Of a stretch of 13,676 nucleotides of DNA, positions 1 through 9,944 are shown in pieces. The notes beneath the pieces are model-generated. The model did not search any database, was not told where the DNA came from, and was given only the letters and a program-made list of their open reading frames with translations. The stretch lies in NCBI GenBank assembly GCA_002685455.1, contig NYXF01000041.1, forward strand, positions 4,885-18,560. Direction: 5' to 3'. The position numbers were made by a program, and so were the translations under genes. Source of the DNA: Porticoccus sp. GTDB taxonomy: Bacteria > Pseudomonadota > Gammaproteobacteria > Pseudomonadales > Porticoccaceae. Position 1 is the stretch's first letter; every line of letters starts with the position of its first letter.

Positions 1-1497
1 CCTGATCTTAATCTAGGTAAAAACTTAGCTGATTTAAGTATCTCTGGGCTTTCTTTAGATAGTCGTCAAGTTACACCAGGTGATCTTTTTTTTGCCATTC
101 CTGGAAACATAGGAGATGGAAGAGACTATATTGATTCGTCACTTCAATCCGGAGCTAGGATTGTCCTTTACCAGTCAGATAAAAGGCTCTCTTTTAAAAA
201 TGAACGAGTTTTACCAATAGTTAATCTCAATCAAAAAATAAGCGAAATTTCTGGTCGATTTTATTCATATCCCTCAAAAAAATTATCATTAACTGGGATC
301 ACTGGAACTAATGGAAAAACTACTTGTGCACAATTATTAGCAAATCTCTTGAGTGTCATTAGCGGCCCAACAGGAATTATTGGAACGTTAGGTTATGGAT
401 CAGTAGTAGCAAATAATATAGATCTTATTTCGAAAGGAATGACAACCCCGGATCCCATTACAATCCAGTCTGTTCTTGCTGATTTTGTTAGAAACAATAT
501 AGAACAAGCTGTAGTAGAAGTATCATCACATGGCATTAGTCAATATAGAATTAAGAGCCTATCATTTGATACAGCAGTATTTACTAATTTAACCCATGAC
601 CACTTAGATTATCATGGAGATTTATCAAATTATTCTATGGCAAAAAAAGAATTATTCGCTATGCCTGGATTAAAAAATGCTGTCATTAATATAGATGACC
701 CTATTGGATCCGAAATAGCCAGAGACCTACCCTTGTCAGTAAATAAGTTTTCATTTTCTTTAGATAATCCAAAGGCAAATATTTATGCTGATAAATTAGA
801 AATAACAACTACAGGCATAAAAGCTAGGATAAATACTCCATGGGGCGAGGGAGAACTCAATAGTAGATTGTTAGGAAAGTTTAATCTTCAAAATTTATTA
901 GCTGTGGTTGGAGCTGCTTGTTGTCAAGGGATTGATTTTTTAAATGTGATAAAAAAATTATCAGTTTTGGAAAATATTCCTGGTCGAATGGAGCTGATAA
1001 ACAAATCTGAGATTATGAATAATCAGAAAAAAATTAGCCCAACGGTTATAGTGGATTTTGCACATACTCCGGATGCCCTCAGAAATGTGTTAAAAGTATT
1101 GCGTGAAAATTGTGAGGGAAAATTATGGTGTGTATTTGGGTGTGGGGGAAATAGAGATACAGAAAAGCGAGGGATAATGGGTAAAATTGCTGCGGAATTA
1201 GCAGATAATTTAGTTATTACAAATGATAATCCTCGAGAGGAGTGCCCTGAAGAAATAGCTACTCAAATTTTCTCAGGTATAACTTCAATCAAGCAATTCG
1301 CTAGCCCCTTTACTAAAATCATTCTTGATAGAAGAGAGGCTATTAATTTTTCTATTAAATCTGCAGCAAAAAAAGATGTAATTTTGGTAGCTGGAAAAGG
1401 AAATGAATCTCTGCAATTCTTAGGATCTGGTAGCTTGCCTTTTAGTGACAGGATCGAAGCTAAATTAGCATTAGAAATTAGAGAGAAAGGACTATGA
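1..1497 (+). CDS. murE: UDP-MurNAc-L-Ala-D-Glu:meso-diaminopimelate ligase MurE, 5' end cut by the window
   Basis: Cytoplasmic ATP-dependent ligase that adds the third stem-peptide residue to UDP-MurNAc-L-Ala-D-Glu. The reading frame is open from base 1, giving 498 visible codons; E. coli MurE is 495 residues, so probably only some 10-20 N-terminal residues are missing. A TTG at 349 is not the start, because conserved domain 1 (LSLDSR at about residues 17-22, PGDLFFA) and the P-loop GTNGKTT (102-108) lie before it. Other family marks are VSSHG, the FTNLTHDHLDYHG block, the MAKK lysine (about 215, expected to be carbamylated) and DFAHTPDA. The DNPR motif at about 409-412 is the signature of meso-diaminopimelate rather than lysine specificity. 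The usual GKGHE motif reads GKGNE (465-469). Its TGA stop overlaps the murF ATG (ATGA), implying translational coupling. In other genomes ftsL and ftsI lie upstream; they are outside this window. Confidence 0.97.
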   Translation, partial: PDLNLGKNLADLSISGLSLDSRQVTPGDLFFAIPGNIGDGRDYIDSSLQSGARIVLYQSDKRLSFKNERVLPIVNLNQKISEISGRFYSYPSKKLSLTGITGTNGKTTCAQLLANLLSVISGPTGIIGTLGYGSVVANNIDLISKGMTTPDPITIQSVLADFVRNNIEQAVVEVSSHGISQYRIKSLSFDTAVFTNLTHDHLDYHGDLSNYSMAKKELFAMPGLKNAVINIDDPIGSEIARDLPLSVNKFSFSLDNPKANIYADKLEITTTGIKARINTPWGEGELNSRLLGKFNLQNLLAVVGAACCQGIDFLNVIKKLSVLENIPGRMELINKSEIMNNQKKISPTVIVDFAHTPDALRNVLKVLRENCEGKLWCVFGCGGNRDTEKRGIMGKIAAELADNLVITNDNPREECPEEIATQIFSGITSIKQFASPFTKIILDRREAINFSIKSAAKKDVILVAGKGNESLQFLGSGSLPFSDRIEAKLALEIREKGL

Positions 1498-2873
1498 TAG
1501 GTCAATTAACTTTTTCTCAAATAGCAGACGATTTTGGAGGAACATTAGTTTATCCAGATTGCCTCTTCAGCTCAGTATCTACTGATAGCAGGAGTATAGA
1601 GGACGGTCAAATATTTATAGCCTTGAAAGGAGAAAAATTTGATGGACATAAATTTATATCATCAATTTCAAAGAAAGTTTGCGGCCTAGTAGTTGAAAAA
1701 CTAGATCCAGATATTGAGATCAGCCAGTGGGTTGTTCCAAATACAACTGAGGCACTAGGACATATTGCGAGAGCGAATCGAGATAAGTTTACTGGGTGTT
1801 TAATTGCTATAACTGGAAGCTGTGGGAAAACTTCAGTTAAAGAGATGGTCGCTTCGATCCTTGAAAAAAGTGGACCGGTATCGTTTACAAAAGGGAACTC
1901 TAATAATGAAATTGGGGTTCCATCTACTCTAATAAATATATCAGATGATCATAAATATTCAGTAGTCGAAATGGGAGCCAAAGGTTTTGGTGACATAGCT
2001 TATTTATGTAAAATAGCTAGACCGAACATTGCACTTATAAATAATGTTATGCCTGCACATCTTGAAAGTTTTGGTGATATTCAAAGCATCGCCAAAGCTA
2101 AAGGTGAAATATATCAGAACCTTACGAATAAGGAAGTCGCAGTTATTAATCTTGATGAGCCTCATGCAAAAGTTTGGATTAAATCGACAAAAGCAAAAGT
2201 AGTTACTTTTTCAACTGTTAAATCAGAAGCTGATATTAACGCACAGAATATTATTTTAGAAAATAACGGCTGTTACAGCTTTATCCTAGACAGCCCTCAG
2301 GGAAAGATACCGGTTAATATGCCTTTGAGAGGCAGACATAATGTTGCGAATGCAATCGCTGCTGCTGCTTGTGCTTTTTCAGCTGGAGTAGATTTACAGA
2401 TAATCAAATATGGGCTAAGTAGCTTAAGACAAGTAAGAGGGAGGATGGAATTTTCAAAATTATGTTCTGGGACAACACTTATCGATGATACTTACAATGC
2501 AAGTCCAGGTTCAGTTATGGCTGCCATAGATAGCCTCGTAGAAGCTAACGGTCTGCATATATTGATATTAGCCGATATGGCAGAACTAGGTCGGGATGCG
2601 ATCCGATTACATAGAGATATTGGAAGGTATGCATCTGCTGCCGGCGTAAACATTTTTCTGACTTTGGGGCCGCTATCTCTTTATGCAGCCGAAGAATTTG
2701 GTGAAAAGTCGCAACATTTTAATGATAAAAAAGAGCTTCTCGATTTCTTGACTAAAAGCAAAATTTTTCATGATAATTTTTCGGATGATGAAAAAGTTAT
2801 TCTTATAAAAGGTTCCAGATTTATGGGTATGGAGGACATATCTGAATCGATAAAAAATTGGGGAGCTCCATAG
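1494..2873 (+). CDS. murF: UDP-MurNAc-tripeptide:D-Ala-D-Ala ligase MurF
   Basis: Cytoplasmic ATP-dependent ligase that attaches the D-Ala-D-Ala dipeptide made by Ddl, completing UDP-MurNAc-pentapeptide. It has 459 residues (E. coli 452) in the three-domain Mur ligase layout: an N-terminal uridine-binding domain with STDSR at 29-33, an ATPase domain with P-loop [12 protein letters not shown] (107-118), [11 protein letters not shown] (133-143), VEMGA and the AHLESFGD block, then a C-terminal domain with [12 protein letters not shown] (329-340) and DMAELG. The P-loop has Cys110 where E. coli has Ser. The ATG at 1494 overlaps the murE TGA, with GAAAGG at 1485-1490 as a closely spaced ribosome site. 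The gene ends in TAG one base before mraY starts. Confidence 0.97.
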   Translation: MIGQLTFSQIADDFGGTLVYPDCLFSSVSTDSRSIEDGQIFIALKGEKFDGHKFISSISKKVCGLVVEKLDPDIEISQWVVPNTTEALGHIARANRDKFTGCLIAITGSCGKTSVKEMVASILEKSGPVSFTKGNSNNEIGVPSTLINISDDHKYSVVEMGAKGFGDIAYLCKIARPNIALINNVMPAHLESFGDIQSIAKAKGEIYQNLTNKEVAVINLDEPHAKVWIKSTKAKVVTFSTVKSEADINAQNIILENNGCYSFILDSPQGKIPVNMPLRGRHNVANAIAAAACAFSAGVDLQIIKYGLSSLRQVRGRMEFSKLCSGTTLIDDTYNASPGSVMAAIDSLVEANGLHILILADMAELGRDAIRLHRDIGRYASAAGVNIFLTLGPLSLYAAEEFGEKSQHFNDKKELLDFLTKSKIFHDNFSDDEKVILIKGSRFMGMEDISESIKNWGAP

Positions 2874-2874
2874 A

Positions 2875-3957
2875 ATGCTAATTTGGCTGGCTGATTACCT
2901 ATCTCAATATCTATCAGTATTTACTGTAATAAAATATATAACAGTTCGAATAGTTATGGCTGTACTAACAGCACTTTTGATCTCTTTTATTTTCTGGCCA
3001 TGGATGATTTCTTACCTTAAACGCCTACAGATAAGTCAATCAGTCAGGGATGACGGCCCTTCTACTCATTTGATAAAAGAGGGAACCCCTACCATGGGGG
3101 GGTTACTTATACTTTTCTCCATATTTACTAGTACACTCCTTTGGGGAGATCTTGATAATAAGTATATATGGGTAATTCTGATGGTAACGCTCTCTTTTGG
3201 TGCTATTGGCTGGGTTGATGATTACAAGAAAGTTATCAAAGCAAATTCAATAGGTATTCCGGCAAGGTGGAAATATTTTTGGCAATCATTATTTGCTTTA
3301 ATCGCCGCTATCACTTTATACAAAATGGGAAGCGATGGGGCAGAAAATCAATTAATTGTTCCGTTATTTAAAGAAATAGTAGTTCCTTTAGGAGCTTACT
3401 ATATCGTACTTTCATATTTTGTAGTGGTAGGTAGCAGTAATGCTGTAAATCTAACAGATGGCTTGGATGGCCTTGCTATTATGCCAACAGTTCTTATAGG
3501 GAGTGCTCTAGGTCTTTTGGGTTACTTATCAGGACATGTAGGTTTTGCAGAATATCTACATATCCCTTATATACAAGGTAGTGGTGAAGTAGGGATATTT
3601 TGCGCCGCATTAGCAGGAGCTGGTCTTGCGTTTCTTTGGTTCAACGCGTATCCCGCTCAAATTTTTATGGGTGACGTAGGTTCACTATCATTAGGGGCAT
3701 CCTTAGGCATTACAGCTGTGATAATTAGACATGAAATAGTTTTCTTTATCATGAGTGGGATTTTCGTTGTAGAAGCCTTATCTGTAATGCTCCAAGTGAC
3801 ATATTTTAAGCTTACCGGCAAACGAATTTTTCTAATGGCTCCGATTCACCACCATTTTGAGCTAAAAGGTATGCCCGAAACTCGTATAGTAGTCAGAGCA
3901 TGGATTATTACCGTAATGCTTGTTTTGATTGGCTTGATAACGTTGAAGTTAAGGTAA
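2875..3957 (+). CDS. mraY: Phospho-MurNAc-pentapeptide transferase MraY
   Basis: Polytopic inner-membrane enzyme that transfers phospho-MurNAc-pentapeptide from UDP to undecaprenyl phosphate, making lipid I. Its length of 360 residues equals that of E. coli MraY, and the two can be read side by side almost without gaps. Visible motifs are RDDGP (58-62), GTPTMGG (70-76), the catalytic and Mg-binding Asp115-Asp116 in [15 protein letters not shown] (192-202), FMGDVGS with Asp267 (264-270) and the histidine cluster APIHHHFE with His325-327. Hydrophobic segments recur along the whole length, as expected for about ten transmembrane helices. The ATG lies one base after the murF stop, with GGGGAG at 2860-2865 as the probable ribosome site. 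The start MLIWLADYL matches E. coli MLVWLAEHL. Confidence 0.98.
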   Translation: MLIWLADYLSQYLSVFTVIKYITVRIVMAVLTALLISFIFWPWMISYLKRLQISQSVRDDGPSTHLIKEGTPTMGGLLILFSIFTSTLLWGDLDNKYIWVILMVTLSFGAIGWVDDYKKVIKANSIGIPARWKYFWQSLFALIAAITLYKMGSDGAENQLIVPLFKEIVVPLGAYYIVLSYFVVVGSSNAVNLTDGLDGLAIMPTVLIGSALGLLGYLSGHVGFAEYLHIPYIQGSGEVGIFCAALAGAGLAFLWFNAYPAQIFMGDVGSLSLGASLGITAVIIRHEIVFFIMSGIFVVEALSVMLQVTYFKLTGKRIFLMAPIHHHFELKGMPETRIVVRAWIITVMLVLIGLITLKLR

Positions 3958-3962
3958 AAGGA

Positions 3963-5321
3963 ATGAGTGTACCTATGAGTCAGCTGATTGCTAGCACCAA
4001 AACTAAAATTGTTATTGGTATAGGGGCTACAGGTTTTTCTATAGCTCGGCATTTAACTCAACTGGGCCAACATTTTATTATGATGGATACACGAGAAGAG
4101 CCACCATTACTGGAGAAATTTATTACTGAGTTTCCAGGCATAAGCTTGTCACTAGGGGAACTATCTGTCGATAGTCTCTCTAATGCTGATGAGATAATTA
4201 TCAGTCCCGGCCTATCGAGAAAAACTGAAGCTGTTCAAGTTGCAATCGAATCGAATATACCTGTGATCAACGATATTGAGTTATTTGCACGATCAGCTAA
4301 TGCGCCGATCGTTGCGATCACCGGATCTAATGGCAAAAGTACAGTTACTACTCTGCTGGGCCAGATGTTTATTGATGCTGGTTACACAGTTGGTATTGGT
4401 GGAAATTTAGGAACACCCGCATTAGATTTACTTGACGAAGAAGTAGCTTTTTATATTCTTGAGTTATCAAGCTTCCAACTTGAGTCAATTAGCAGCTTAT
4501 GCGCTGAAGCTGCAACAGTTCTTAATATAAGTCCAGACCATATGGATCGATATGACTCATTACTTGATTATCATCAGTCCAAGCATCGTATTTTTAATGG
4601 TGCGAGGCAGGTGATAATAAATCGAGATGATAAGTTAAGTATACCGCTTGTTGGCGAAAAAGTTAAAACATGGAGCTACGGACTAAGTACCCCAGACCTG
4701 AATAGCTTTGGTGTCATTACTAGCACAGATAATAAAACTTGGTTAGCTTACGAGTTTGATAAATTGATATCTCGAGGTGAATTGGGGATGTCAGGGTCTC
4801 ATAATATGAGTAATGCTCTTGCTGCTCTGGCGTTAGGAAGAGCAGTTAATTTACCTTTCAGGCAAATGATAGAAACTTTAAGACGATTTAGAGGGTTACC
4901 TCATCGATTCCAAACCGTGAGAGTATTAAATAATATAACTTATATTAATGACTCTAAAGCTACTAATATTGCAGCTACTGCTGCCGCTATAAATTCCCTT
5001 CCTACTGTAGCAAATATAATATTGATTCTCGGCGGCCAATCTAAAGGACAAAATTTTTCAGTCCTATTCCCAATATTATCTGGATCTGTAAAGCATGTTT
5101 TATTAATAGGTGAAGCAGCATCAGAGATAGAAAACGCTATAGTTGGAAAGATAGAAACATCTCGGGTAAAAAGTATTGAGAGCGCAATACTCTTGTGTCG
5201 AAAGATATCAAGATCAGGGGATGCTGTATTATTTTCTCCCGGGTGTGGAAGCCTAGATATGTTCGCTAATTTTGAAGAAAGAGGAGAAAAATTTATATCT
5301 GTAGTGGAGGGCTTACAATGA
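3963..5321 (+). CDS. murD: UDP-MurNAc-L-Ala:D-Glu ligase MurD
   Basis: Cytoplasmic ligase that adds D-glutamate, the second residue of the stem peptide. From the ATG at 3963 it has 452 residues (E. coli 438). Motifs are a Rossmann-like start KIVIGIGATG (15-24), VINDIELF (101-108), P-loop ITGSNGKSTVTTL (119-131), GGNLGTPAL, LELSSFQLE, SPDHMDRY, LPHRFQ, INDSKATN and the C-terminal SPGCGSLDMF with NFEERG. The frame is also open upstream to 3900 inside mraY, but homology begins after 3963 and that extension would overlap mraY by 58 nt. A second ATG at 3975 is a real alternative: AAAAGGA at 3957-3962 would serve it, whereas AAGG at 3951-3954 serves 3963. It ends in TGA overlapping the ftsW ATG. 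Confidence 0.95.
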   Translation: MSVPMSQLIASTKTKIVIGIGATGFSIARHLTQLGQHFIMMDTREEPPLLEKFITEFPGISLSLGELSVDSLSNADEIIISPGLSRKTEAVQVAIESNIPVINDIELFARSANAPIVAITGSNGKSTVTTLLGQMFIDAGYTVGIGGNLGTPALDLLDEEVAFYILELSSFQLESISSLCAEAATVLNISPDHMDRYDSLLDYHQSKHRIFNGARQVIINRDDKLSIPLVGEKVKTWSYGLSTPDLNSFGVITSTDNKTWLAYEFDKLISRGELGMSGSHNMSNALAALALGRAVNLPFRQMIETLRRFRGLPHRFQTVRVLNNITYINDSKATNIAATAAAINSLPTVANIILILGGQSKGQNFSVLFPILSGSVKHVLLIGEAASEIENAIVGKIETSRVKSIESAILLCRKISRSGDAVLFSPGCGSLDMFANFEERGEKFISVVEGLQ

Positions 5322-6496
5322 ATTTAAAATTTGGAAAGTCGAGAGCACAATTTTTTAGTGCGTTCCAAGGCATTGATCAGCAATTATTATTTTCATTTTT
5401 GGCAATCTTGAGCATCGGTTTAATAATGGTCTACTCCTCTTCAATAAGTCATGCTGATTTTAAATATAGCGATAATCTCTTTTATTTAAAGCGCCACTTA
5501 ATGTTTTTAATACTCGGAGCCGCCGTCTCAACCATTATCGTATTAATACCCTCACATATTTGGAGCAAGCTCGGTATATTTATTTTTATATTATCGATAT
5601 TCCTGCTAATTGCTGTTTTATTTACACCAAAAATTAATGGTAGTAGACGATGGATATCACTTGGCTTTTTTAATTTGCAATCTGCAGAATTTGCAAAATT
5701 TGCCATTATTATTTTTCTAGCAAGCTATTTAGAGAAACACCATCAAAAACTTAAGAATCAGTGGAGGAGCGTATTATCGCCATTAATCATAATTAGCTTA
5801 GTTGTATTACTTTTATTCAGGCAGCCTGACTATGGTTCTATAGTAGTCATCAGTATTACTGCATTTTGTATGTTATTCATTGTAGGAATACCGCTGTGGC
5901 AATTCGGAATAATATCAGTCCTTTCTATTTTTGGTCTAGCATATATCGCCATTATGGAGCCATATCGAATAGAACGATTAAAGTCTTTTCTCGATCCTTG
6001 GCTCGACCCAAGAGATGCTGGTTATCAGGTAACAAACTCTTTAATGGCTTTCGGAGAAGGTGAATGGTTTGGCGTTGGATTAGGTAATAGTGTTCAAAAA
6101 CTTCATTACCTACCTGAAGCACATACAGACTTCATTTTCTCTATATATGCCGAGGAATTTGGATTAGTTGGAGTAATAATCGTCATATTTTTATACATAA
6201 TTTTGATACACCGAATACTCCATATTGCTCGAAAGGCAATAAAAAGTAAGGCTTGGTTCTGCACATATTGTTGTATAGGTATTGCGGTAATACTAGCACT
6301 ACAATCATTTATCAATATAGGTGTTACTTCTGGTTTATTACCTACGAAAGGTATTACGTTACCATTCATTAGTTATGGTGGAAGTAGTCTTCTGGTATGT
6401 ATCGCAATGATTTCGTTGGTCTTGAGGATTAGTTCAGAAGTTAATATTGCAGGCACAACTGCAAAGAGAGTGAGACGTGTTAGAACACAGAATTAA
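5318..6496 (+). CDS. ftsW: Septal peptidoglycan glycosyltransferase FtsW (SEDS family)
   Basis: Inner-membrane SEDS glycosyltransferase that polymerises lipid II at the division septum together with the transpeptidase FtsI. It has 392 residues (E. coli 414), with a short cytoplasmic N-terminus and about ten hydrophobic segments. Family motifs are MVYSSS (37-42), NGSRRWISLG (107-116), QSAEFAKF (121-128), RQPDYGS (168-174), DPWLDPRDAGYQ (226-237), GLGNSVQKLHYLPEAHTDF (254-272), and GLLPTKGITLPFISYGGSS (339-357). Asp271 in HTDF corresponds to the catalytic aspartate of the SEDS family. FtsW rather than RodA is favoured by the position between murD and murG and by the QKLHYLPEAHTDFIF wording. The ATG overlaps the murD TGA, with a strong ribosome site TGGAGG at 5305-5310. 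The last 20 nt overlap murG. Confidence 0.96.
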   Translation: MNLKFGKSRAQFFSAFQGIDQQLLFSFLAILSIGLIMVYSSSISHADFKYSDNLFYLKRHLMFLILGAAVSTIIVLIPSHIWSKLGIFIFILSIFLLIAVLFTPKINGSRRWISLGFFNLQSAEFAKFAIIIFLASYLEKHHQKLKNQWRSVLSPLIIISLVVLLLFRQPDYGSIVVISITAFCMLFIVGIPLWQFGIISVLSIFGLAYIAIMEPYRIERLKSFLDPWLDPRDAGYQVTNSLMAFGEGEWFGVGLGNSVQKLHYLPEAHTDFIFSIYAEEFGLVGVIIVIFLYIILIHRILHIARKAIKSKAWFCTYCCIGIAVILALQSFINIGVTSGLLPTKGITLPFISYGGSSLLVCIAMISLVLRISSEVNIAGTTAKRVRRVRTQN

Positions 6497-7553
6497 AAAA
6501 GTCGTGATCATGGCTGGAGGTACAGGTGGACATGTAATTCCTGCTCTTTCAGTAGCTAATATTTTAAAAAATAGAAATATATCCATCACGTGGCTAGGGA
6601 CATGTCAGGGTATTGAGTCAGAATTAGTTCCAGCTAGCGGAATTAATATCGATTACATAGACATCGAAGGGTTAAGAAGTACTAAAATTATGAAATGGTT
6701 CAAAGCGCCTTATATTTTAACAAAGTCATTTTTACAGGCTGTAGCTATCATCCGCCGTGAATCACCAGATATAATTTTGGGGTTAGGTGGTTTTGCATCA
6801 GGTCCTGGTGGAGTTGCAGCGAGAATTATGGGACTACCATTAGTTATTCACGAGCAAAACTCTATTCCAGGTATAACTAACAAATTATTAGCAAAAATTG
6901 CAACTCGTGTATTAACTGCTTTTCCGAATACATTGCCTCGCGGTGAGTGGGTAGGTAATCCAGTGCGTAAGGAGATTTGTGATTTGTCTCCATCATCATT
7001 CATTGGAGCTGATGAACCTCGTCCCCCGAGAATACTAATTTTGGGTGGCAGCCTGGGTGCGGTAGCTCTTAATAAAAAAATACCTTTGGCTCTTTCCACA
7101 ATAGAAAAAAAATATAAACCTGAGATTAGACACCAATCGGGCAGAGCCAATTTTGAAGAAACAAAACAGTCATATAAAAATGTGAACTTAAAAGTGAGTG
7201 TTGAAAAATTTATATCAAATATGGCAGAAGCATATGATTGGGCCGACATGGTTATATCTAGAGCTGGTGCTTTGACAATTTCAGAACTTTCTGCTGCTGG
7301 TGTAGGTGCGCTTCTAATTCCTTATCCTTATGCAGTGGATGATCATCAGTTCTATAATGGTCAGTGGCTTGTTGATCGCGATGCTGCTTATATGATTAGA
7401 GAAGAGGATCTAACTAACAGTCGATTAGTATCAATCTTAAATAAGTGGTTAGGTGACCCGAAGATATTAATTTCAATGGCTAAAAATGCAAAAAAATCCT
7501 CGAAACTAGACGCAGCTGAACTTATAGCAGATATTTGTATGGAAGCATCATGA
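6477..7553 (+). CDS. murG: Lipid II synthase MurG (GlcNAc transferase)
   Basis: Peripheral membrane glycosyltransferase on the cytoplasmic face that transfers GlcNAc from UDP-GlcNAc to lipid I, producing lipid II. It has 358 residues (E. coli 355). Motifs are the N-terminal G-loop MAGGTGGH (12-19), [12 protein letters not shown] (101-112), HEQNSIPG (125-132), VGNPVR (159-164), the second G-loop ILGGSLGA (188-195), HQSG (219-222) and the UDP-GlcNAc site [15 protein letters not shown] (261-275) including Glu270. The start is a GTG at 6477, the first possible start after an in-frame TGA at 6471; the ATG at 6510 would cut into the G-loop. The gene overlaps ftsW by 20 nt, and AGAGAG at 6465-6470 is a weak ribosome-site candidate. 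It ends in TGA overlapping the murC ATG. Confidence 0.95.
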   Translation: MLEHRIKKVVIMAGGTGGHVIPALSVANILKNRNISITWLGTCQGIESELVPASGINIDYIDIEGLRSTKIMKWFKAPYILTKSFLQAVAIIRRESPDIILGLGGFASGPGGVAARIMGLPLVIHEQNSIPGITNKLLAKIATRVLTAFPNTLPRGEWVGNPVRKEICDLSPSSFIGADEPRPPRILILGGSLGAVALNKKIPLALSTIEKKYKPEIRHQSGRANFEETKQSYKNVNLKVSVEKFISNMAEAYDWADMVISRAGALTISELSAAGVGALLIPYPYAVDDHQFYNGQWLVDRDAAYMIREEDLTNSRLVSILNKWLGDPKILISMAKNAKKSSKLDAAELIADICMEAS

Positions 7554-8971
7554 GTATAGAAAAGAAAAGCTTTTTACCTAGAATGCGTCAGATGAGCCAT
7601 ATTCATTTTATCGGAATTGGTGGAAATGGTATGAGCGGAATAGCCGAGGTGCTTATCAATCAAGGTTATGTCATTTCAGGATCAGATCTACTAAAGAATG
7701 ATAATACATCAAGATTAGAAAAACTTGGCGCAAAAATACAACTAGGACATACATCCAAAAATCTCGGCGATGCAGACGTGGTTGTAACTTCTTCAGCAAT
7801 ACCAATTGATAACCCAGAAGCCACAAATGCAAGACAATTGCGAATCCCAGTCATCCCAAGGGCAGAGATGCTATCAGAATTGATGCGTTACCGACATAGT
7901 ATAGCTGTTGCTGGCACACATGGAAAAACTACAACAACAAGCCTGTTAGCAGCAATTTTAGCTGCAGACGGAAAAGATCCTACATTCATAATAGGGGGAT
8001 TAGTAAAATCAGTTAATACTAATGCTAAATTGGGTGTTAGCCCTTATTTAGTTGCCGAGGCAGATGAGAGCGACGCTTCATTTTTGCATCTTCAACCTAT
8101 GGTTGCGATTTTAACAAATATCGATAGCGACCATATGGAATCATATGACTTTGATTTTAGTAAATTAAAACAAACATTTTTAAGATTTCTTCATAACTTA
8201 CCTTTTTATGGGTTAGCTATTTTATGTATCGATGATCCAGAAATTAAATCTATTTTATCTGATGTATCAAGACCTATTATAACCTATGGTTTTTCAAAAG
8301 ATGCAGATTACCGTATCAAGAACGTCAATATAAAAAAGGATAAAAGTAGTTTTGATTTACTTAGACCAGGTATCAAGAAATCACTAAATATTGATATGAA
8401 TATTCCTGGAATTCACAACATTTTAAATGCTACCGCAGCTATAGCCGCAGCCTCCGATGAAGATGTTTCAGATGAGGCTATTAAAGAGGGATTAGCAAAA
8501 TTCCAAGGTGTTGCCAGACGTTTTGAAGTTTATGGTGAATATCCTACCGGTAAAGGATCAGCAATGCTGATAGATGATTATGGGCACCATCCAAGAGAGC
8601 TAGCTGCCACCATCAAGGCCATCAGAGATGGTTGGCCAAAAAGACGTCTAGTGATGATATTTCAACCCCACCGATATACTCGTACAAGAGATTTGTTCGA
8701 GGATTTTGTCCAAGTTTTATCTAGTTGCGATGTGCTTTTTTTACTTGAAGTTTATGCTGCAGGAGAGGATGAGATACCTGGTGCAGATAGCAGAACACTT
8801 TGCCGAAGTATCAGACAAAGGGGTTTAGTAGACCCTATTTTTATTAAGAATATTCAGGATGTTCAAGAGGTCTTGAGAGATGTCATACAAGCAAATGATA
8901 TCGTTATTACCCAAGGTGCAGGAAATATAAACAAACTTGTGAGGATACTTGCAGATTCAAACTTATCATAG
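7550..8971 (+). CDS. murC: UDP-MurNAc:L-Ala ligase MurC
   Basis: Cytoplasmic ligase that adds L-alanine to UDP-MurNAc, the first stem-peptide step. It has 473 residues from the ATG at 7550 (E. coli 491). Domain 1 carries [19 protein letters not shown] (17-35) and SGSD; the ATPase domain carries P-loop [10 protein letters not shown] (121-130), [17 protein letters not shown] and HNLPFYG; the C-terminal domain carries [41 protein letters not shown] and QGAGN. The frame stays open to a TTG at 7535, but the ATG at 7550 gives an ATGA overlap with murG and a normal N-terminal length. GGAAG at 7541-7545 is the likely, closely spaced ribosome site. In several other lineages murB follows murC; here ddl starts 14 nt downstream instead. 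Confidence 0.96.
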   Translation: MSIEKKSFLPRMRQMSHIHFIGIGGNGMSGIAEVLINQGYVISGSDLLKNDNTSRLEKLGAKIQLGHTSKNLGDADVVVTSSAIPIDNPEATNARQLRIPVIPRAEMLSELMRYRHSIAVAGTHGKTTTTSLLAAILAADGKDPTFIIGGLVKSVNTNAKLGVSPYLVAEADESDASFLHLQPMVAILTNIDSDHMESYDFDFSKLKQTFLRFLHNLPFYGLAILCIDDPEIKSILSDVSRPIITYGFSKDADYRIKNVNIKKDKSSFDLLRPGIKKSLNIDMNIPGIHNILNATAAIAAASDEDVSDEAIKEGLAKFQGVARRFEVYGEYPTGKGSAMLIDDYGHHPRELAATIKAIRDGWPKRRLVMIFQPHRYTRTRDLFEDFVQVLSSCDVLFLLEVYAAGEDEIPGADSRTLCRSIRQRGLVDPIFIKNIQDVQEVLRDVIQANDIVITQGAGNINKLVRILADSNLS

Positions 8972-8985
8972 GATTTTAGATAAAG

Positions 8986-9912
8986 ATGATAGCTAAACAA
9001 TCAAAAGAAGAAAAGTATGGTCGAGTAGGTGTTTTAACTGGGGGTATTTCGGCTGAAAGGGAAATTTCACTTTTGTCTGGGAAATGTGTGACCGACTCAT
9101 TAATAAAATCAGGTGTGGATGCAGTCTCTATCGATATAAATAGCGAATTTTTTGAAAAGTTACCGAAATACGAATTAACAAGAGCATTAATTATGGTACA
9201 CGGATCAGGAGGAGAGGATGGGGTGCTGCAAGGCACATTGGAGACGTATGGTTTACCATATACTGGAAGTGGGGTTTTAGCTTCTGCAGCGGCTATGGAT
9301 AAGTTGCATAGCAAAATTTTTTGGCAAGGAGTTAACATCCAAACGCCAAAATTTTCAATATTAGAGAAAAAAAGCAATTGGAAAAAAATTTTAGAAAAAT
9401 TAGGAGGAGAGGTAATAGTAAAACCCTCACGTGAAGGTTCTAGCTTGGGCATAACTAGAGCTAATAGCTCAACATCTTTAGAGAAAGCTTGGGGGGAAGC
9501 CTCTATGTTTGATCACAGAGTAATTGCTGAGCAGTGGATTGACGGATCTGAGTATACGGTCGCCATAATAGATGGAGAAGCTTTGCCCCCCATCAAGCTC
9601 GAGACGGATAGTGAATATTATGATTACTCTGCTAAATACCTCTCTAATAAGACGATATACAAACTCCCGTGCGGATTAAATCAACAAGAAGAACAAGAAC
9701 TTATGGAGTTAGCAATTAAATCTTTTGAGAGCCTCGGTTGTAATGGTTGGGGGCGAGTAGACATCATGGCAAATTCAAATGAAGATTTTTTTGTTCTTGA
9801 GGTAAACACTGTGCCAGGAATGACAGATCGTAGCTTGATGCCAATGGCAGCAGCAGCAGCAGGATATAACTATGACGAACTAGTACTTAAAATTTTGGAC
9901 AGCTCACTATGA
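8986..9912 (+). CDS. ddlB: D-alanine:D-alanine ligase (DdlB type)
   Basis: Cytoplasmic ATP-grasp enzyme that joins two D-alanines; the dipeptide is the substrate of MurF. It has 308 residues (E. coli DdlB 306). Motifs are VGVLTGGISAEREISLLSG with Glu25, MVHGSGGEDGVLQG (70-83), the PYTGSGVLAS block (91-100), MDKLHSK, KPSREGSSLG (146-155), the YYDYSAKYLS loop over the active site (211-220), WGRVDIM with Arg258, and EVNTVPGMT (272-280), where Glu272 and Asn274 match metal and phosphate ligands of the family. The ATG at 8986 has only a distant AGGA (8970-8973, 12 nt spacer) as ribosome site, so initiation may depend on translation of murC. It ends in TGA inside an ATGA whose ATG is out of frame with ftsQ. 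Confidence 0.96.
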   Translation: MIAKQSKEEKYGRVGVLTGGISAEREISLLSGKCVTDSLIKSGVDAVSIDINSEFFEKLPKYELTRALIMVHGSGGEDGVLQGTLETYGLPYTGSGVLASAAAMDKLHSKIFWQGVNIQTPKFSILEKKSNWKKILEKLGGEVIVKPSREGSSLGITRANSSTSLEKAWGEASMFDHRVIAEQWIDGSEYTVAIIDGEALPPIKLETDSEYYDYSAKYLSNKTIYKLPCGLNQQEEQELMELAIKSFESLGCNGWGRVDIMANSNEDFFVLEVNTVPGMTDRSLMPMAAAAAGYNYDELVLKILDSSL

Positions 9913-9944
9913 GCATCCCTTTTGTTCAAAAAATAAGAAAAGTT

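Noticed and set aside
349..1497. Short murE starting at the TTG at 349
   Set aside because: The frame is open to base 1 and encodes conserved MurE domain 1 and the GTNGKTT P-loop upstream, so the gene is simply cut by the window edge.
3900..3962. N-terminal extension of MurD into mraY
   Set aside because: The 21 extra residues have no MurD homology and would overlap mraY by 58 nt; the ATG at 3963 or 3975 fits.
8976..9452. Antisense ORF of 158 codons opposite ddl
   Set aside because: It lies wholly over the conserved ATP-grasp gene, has no recognisable motif, and is expected from codon bias on the opposite strand.
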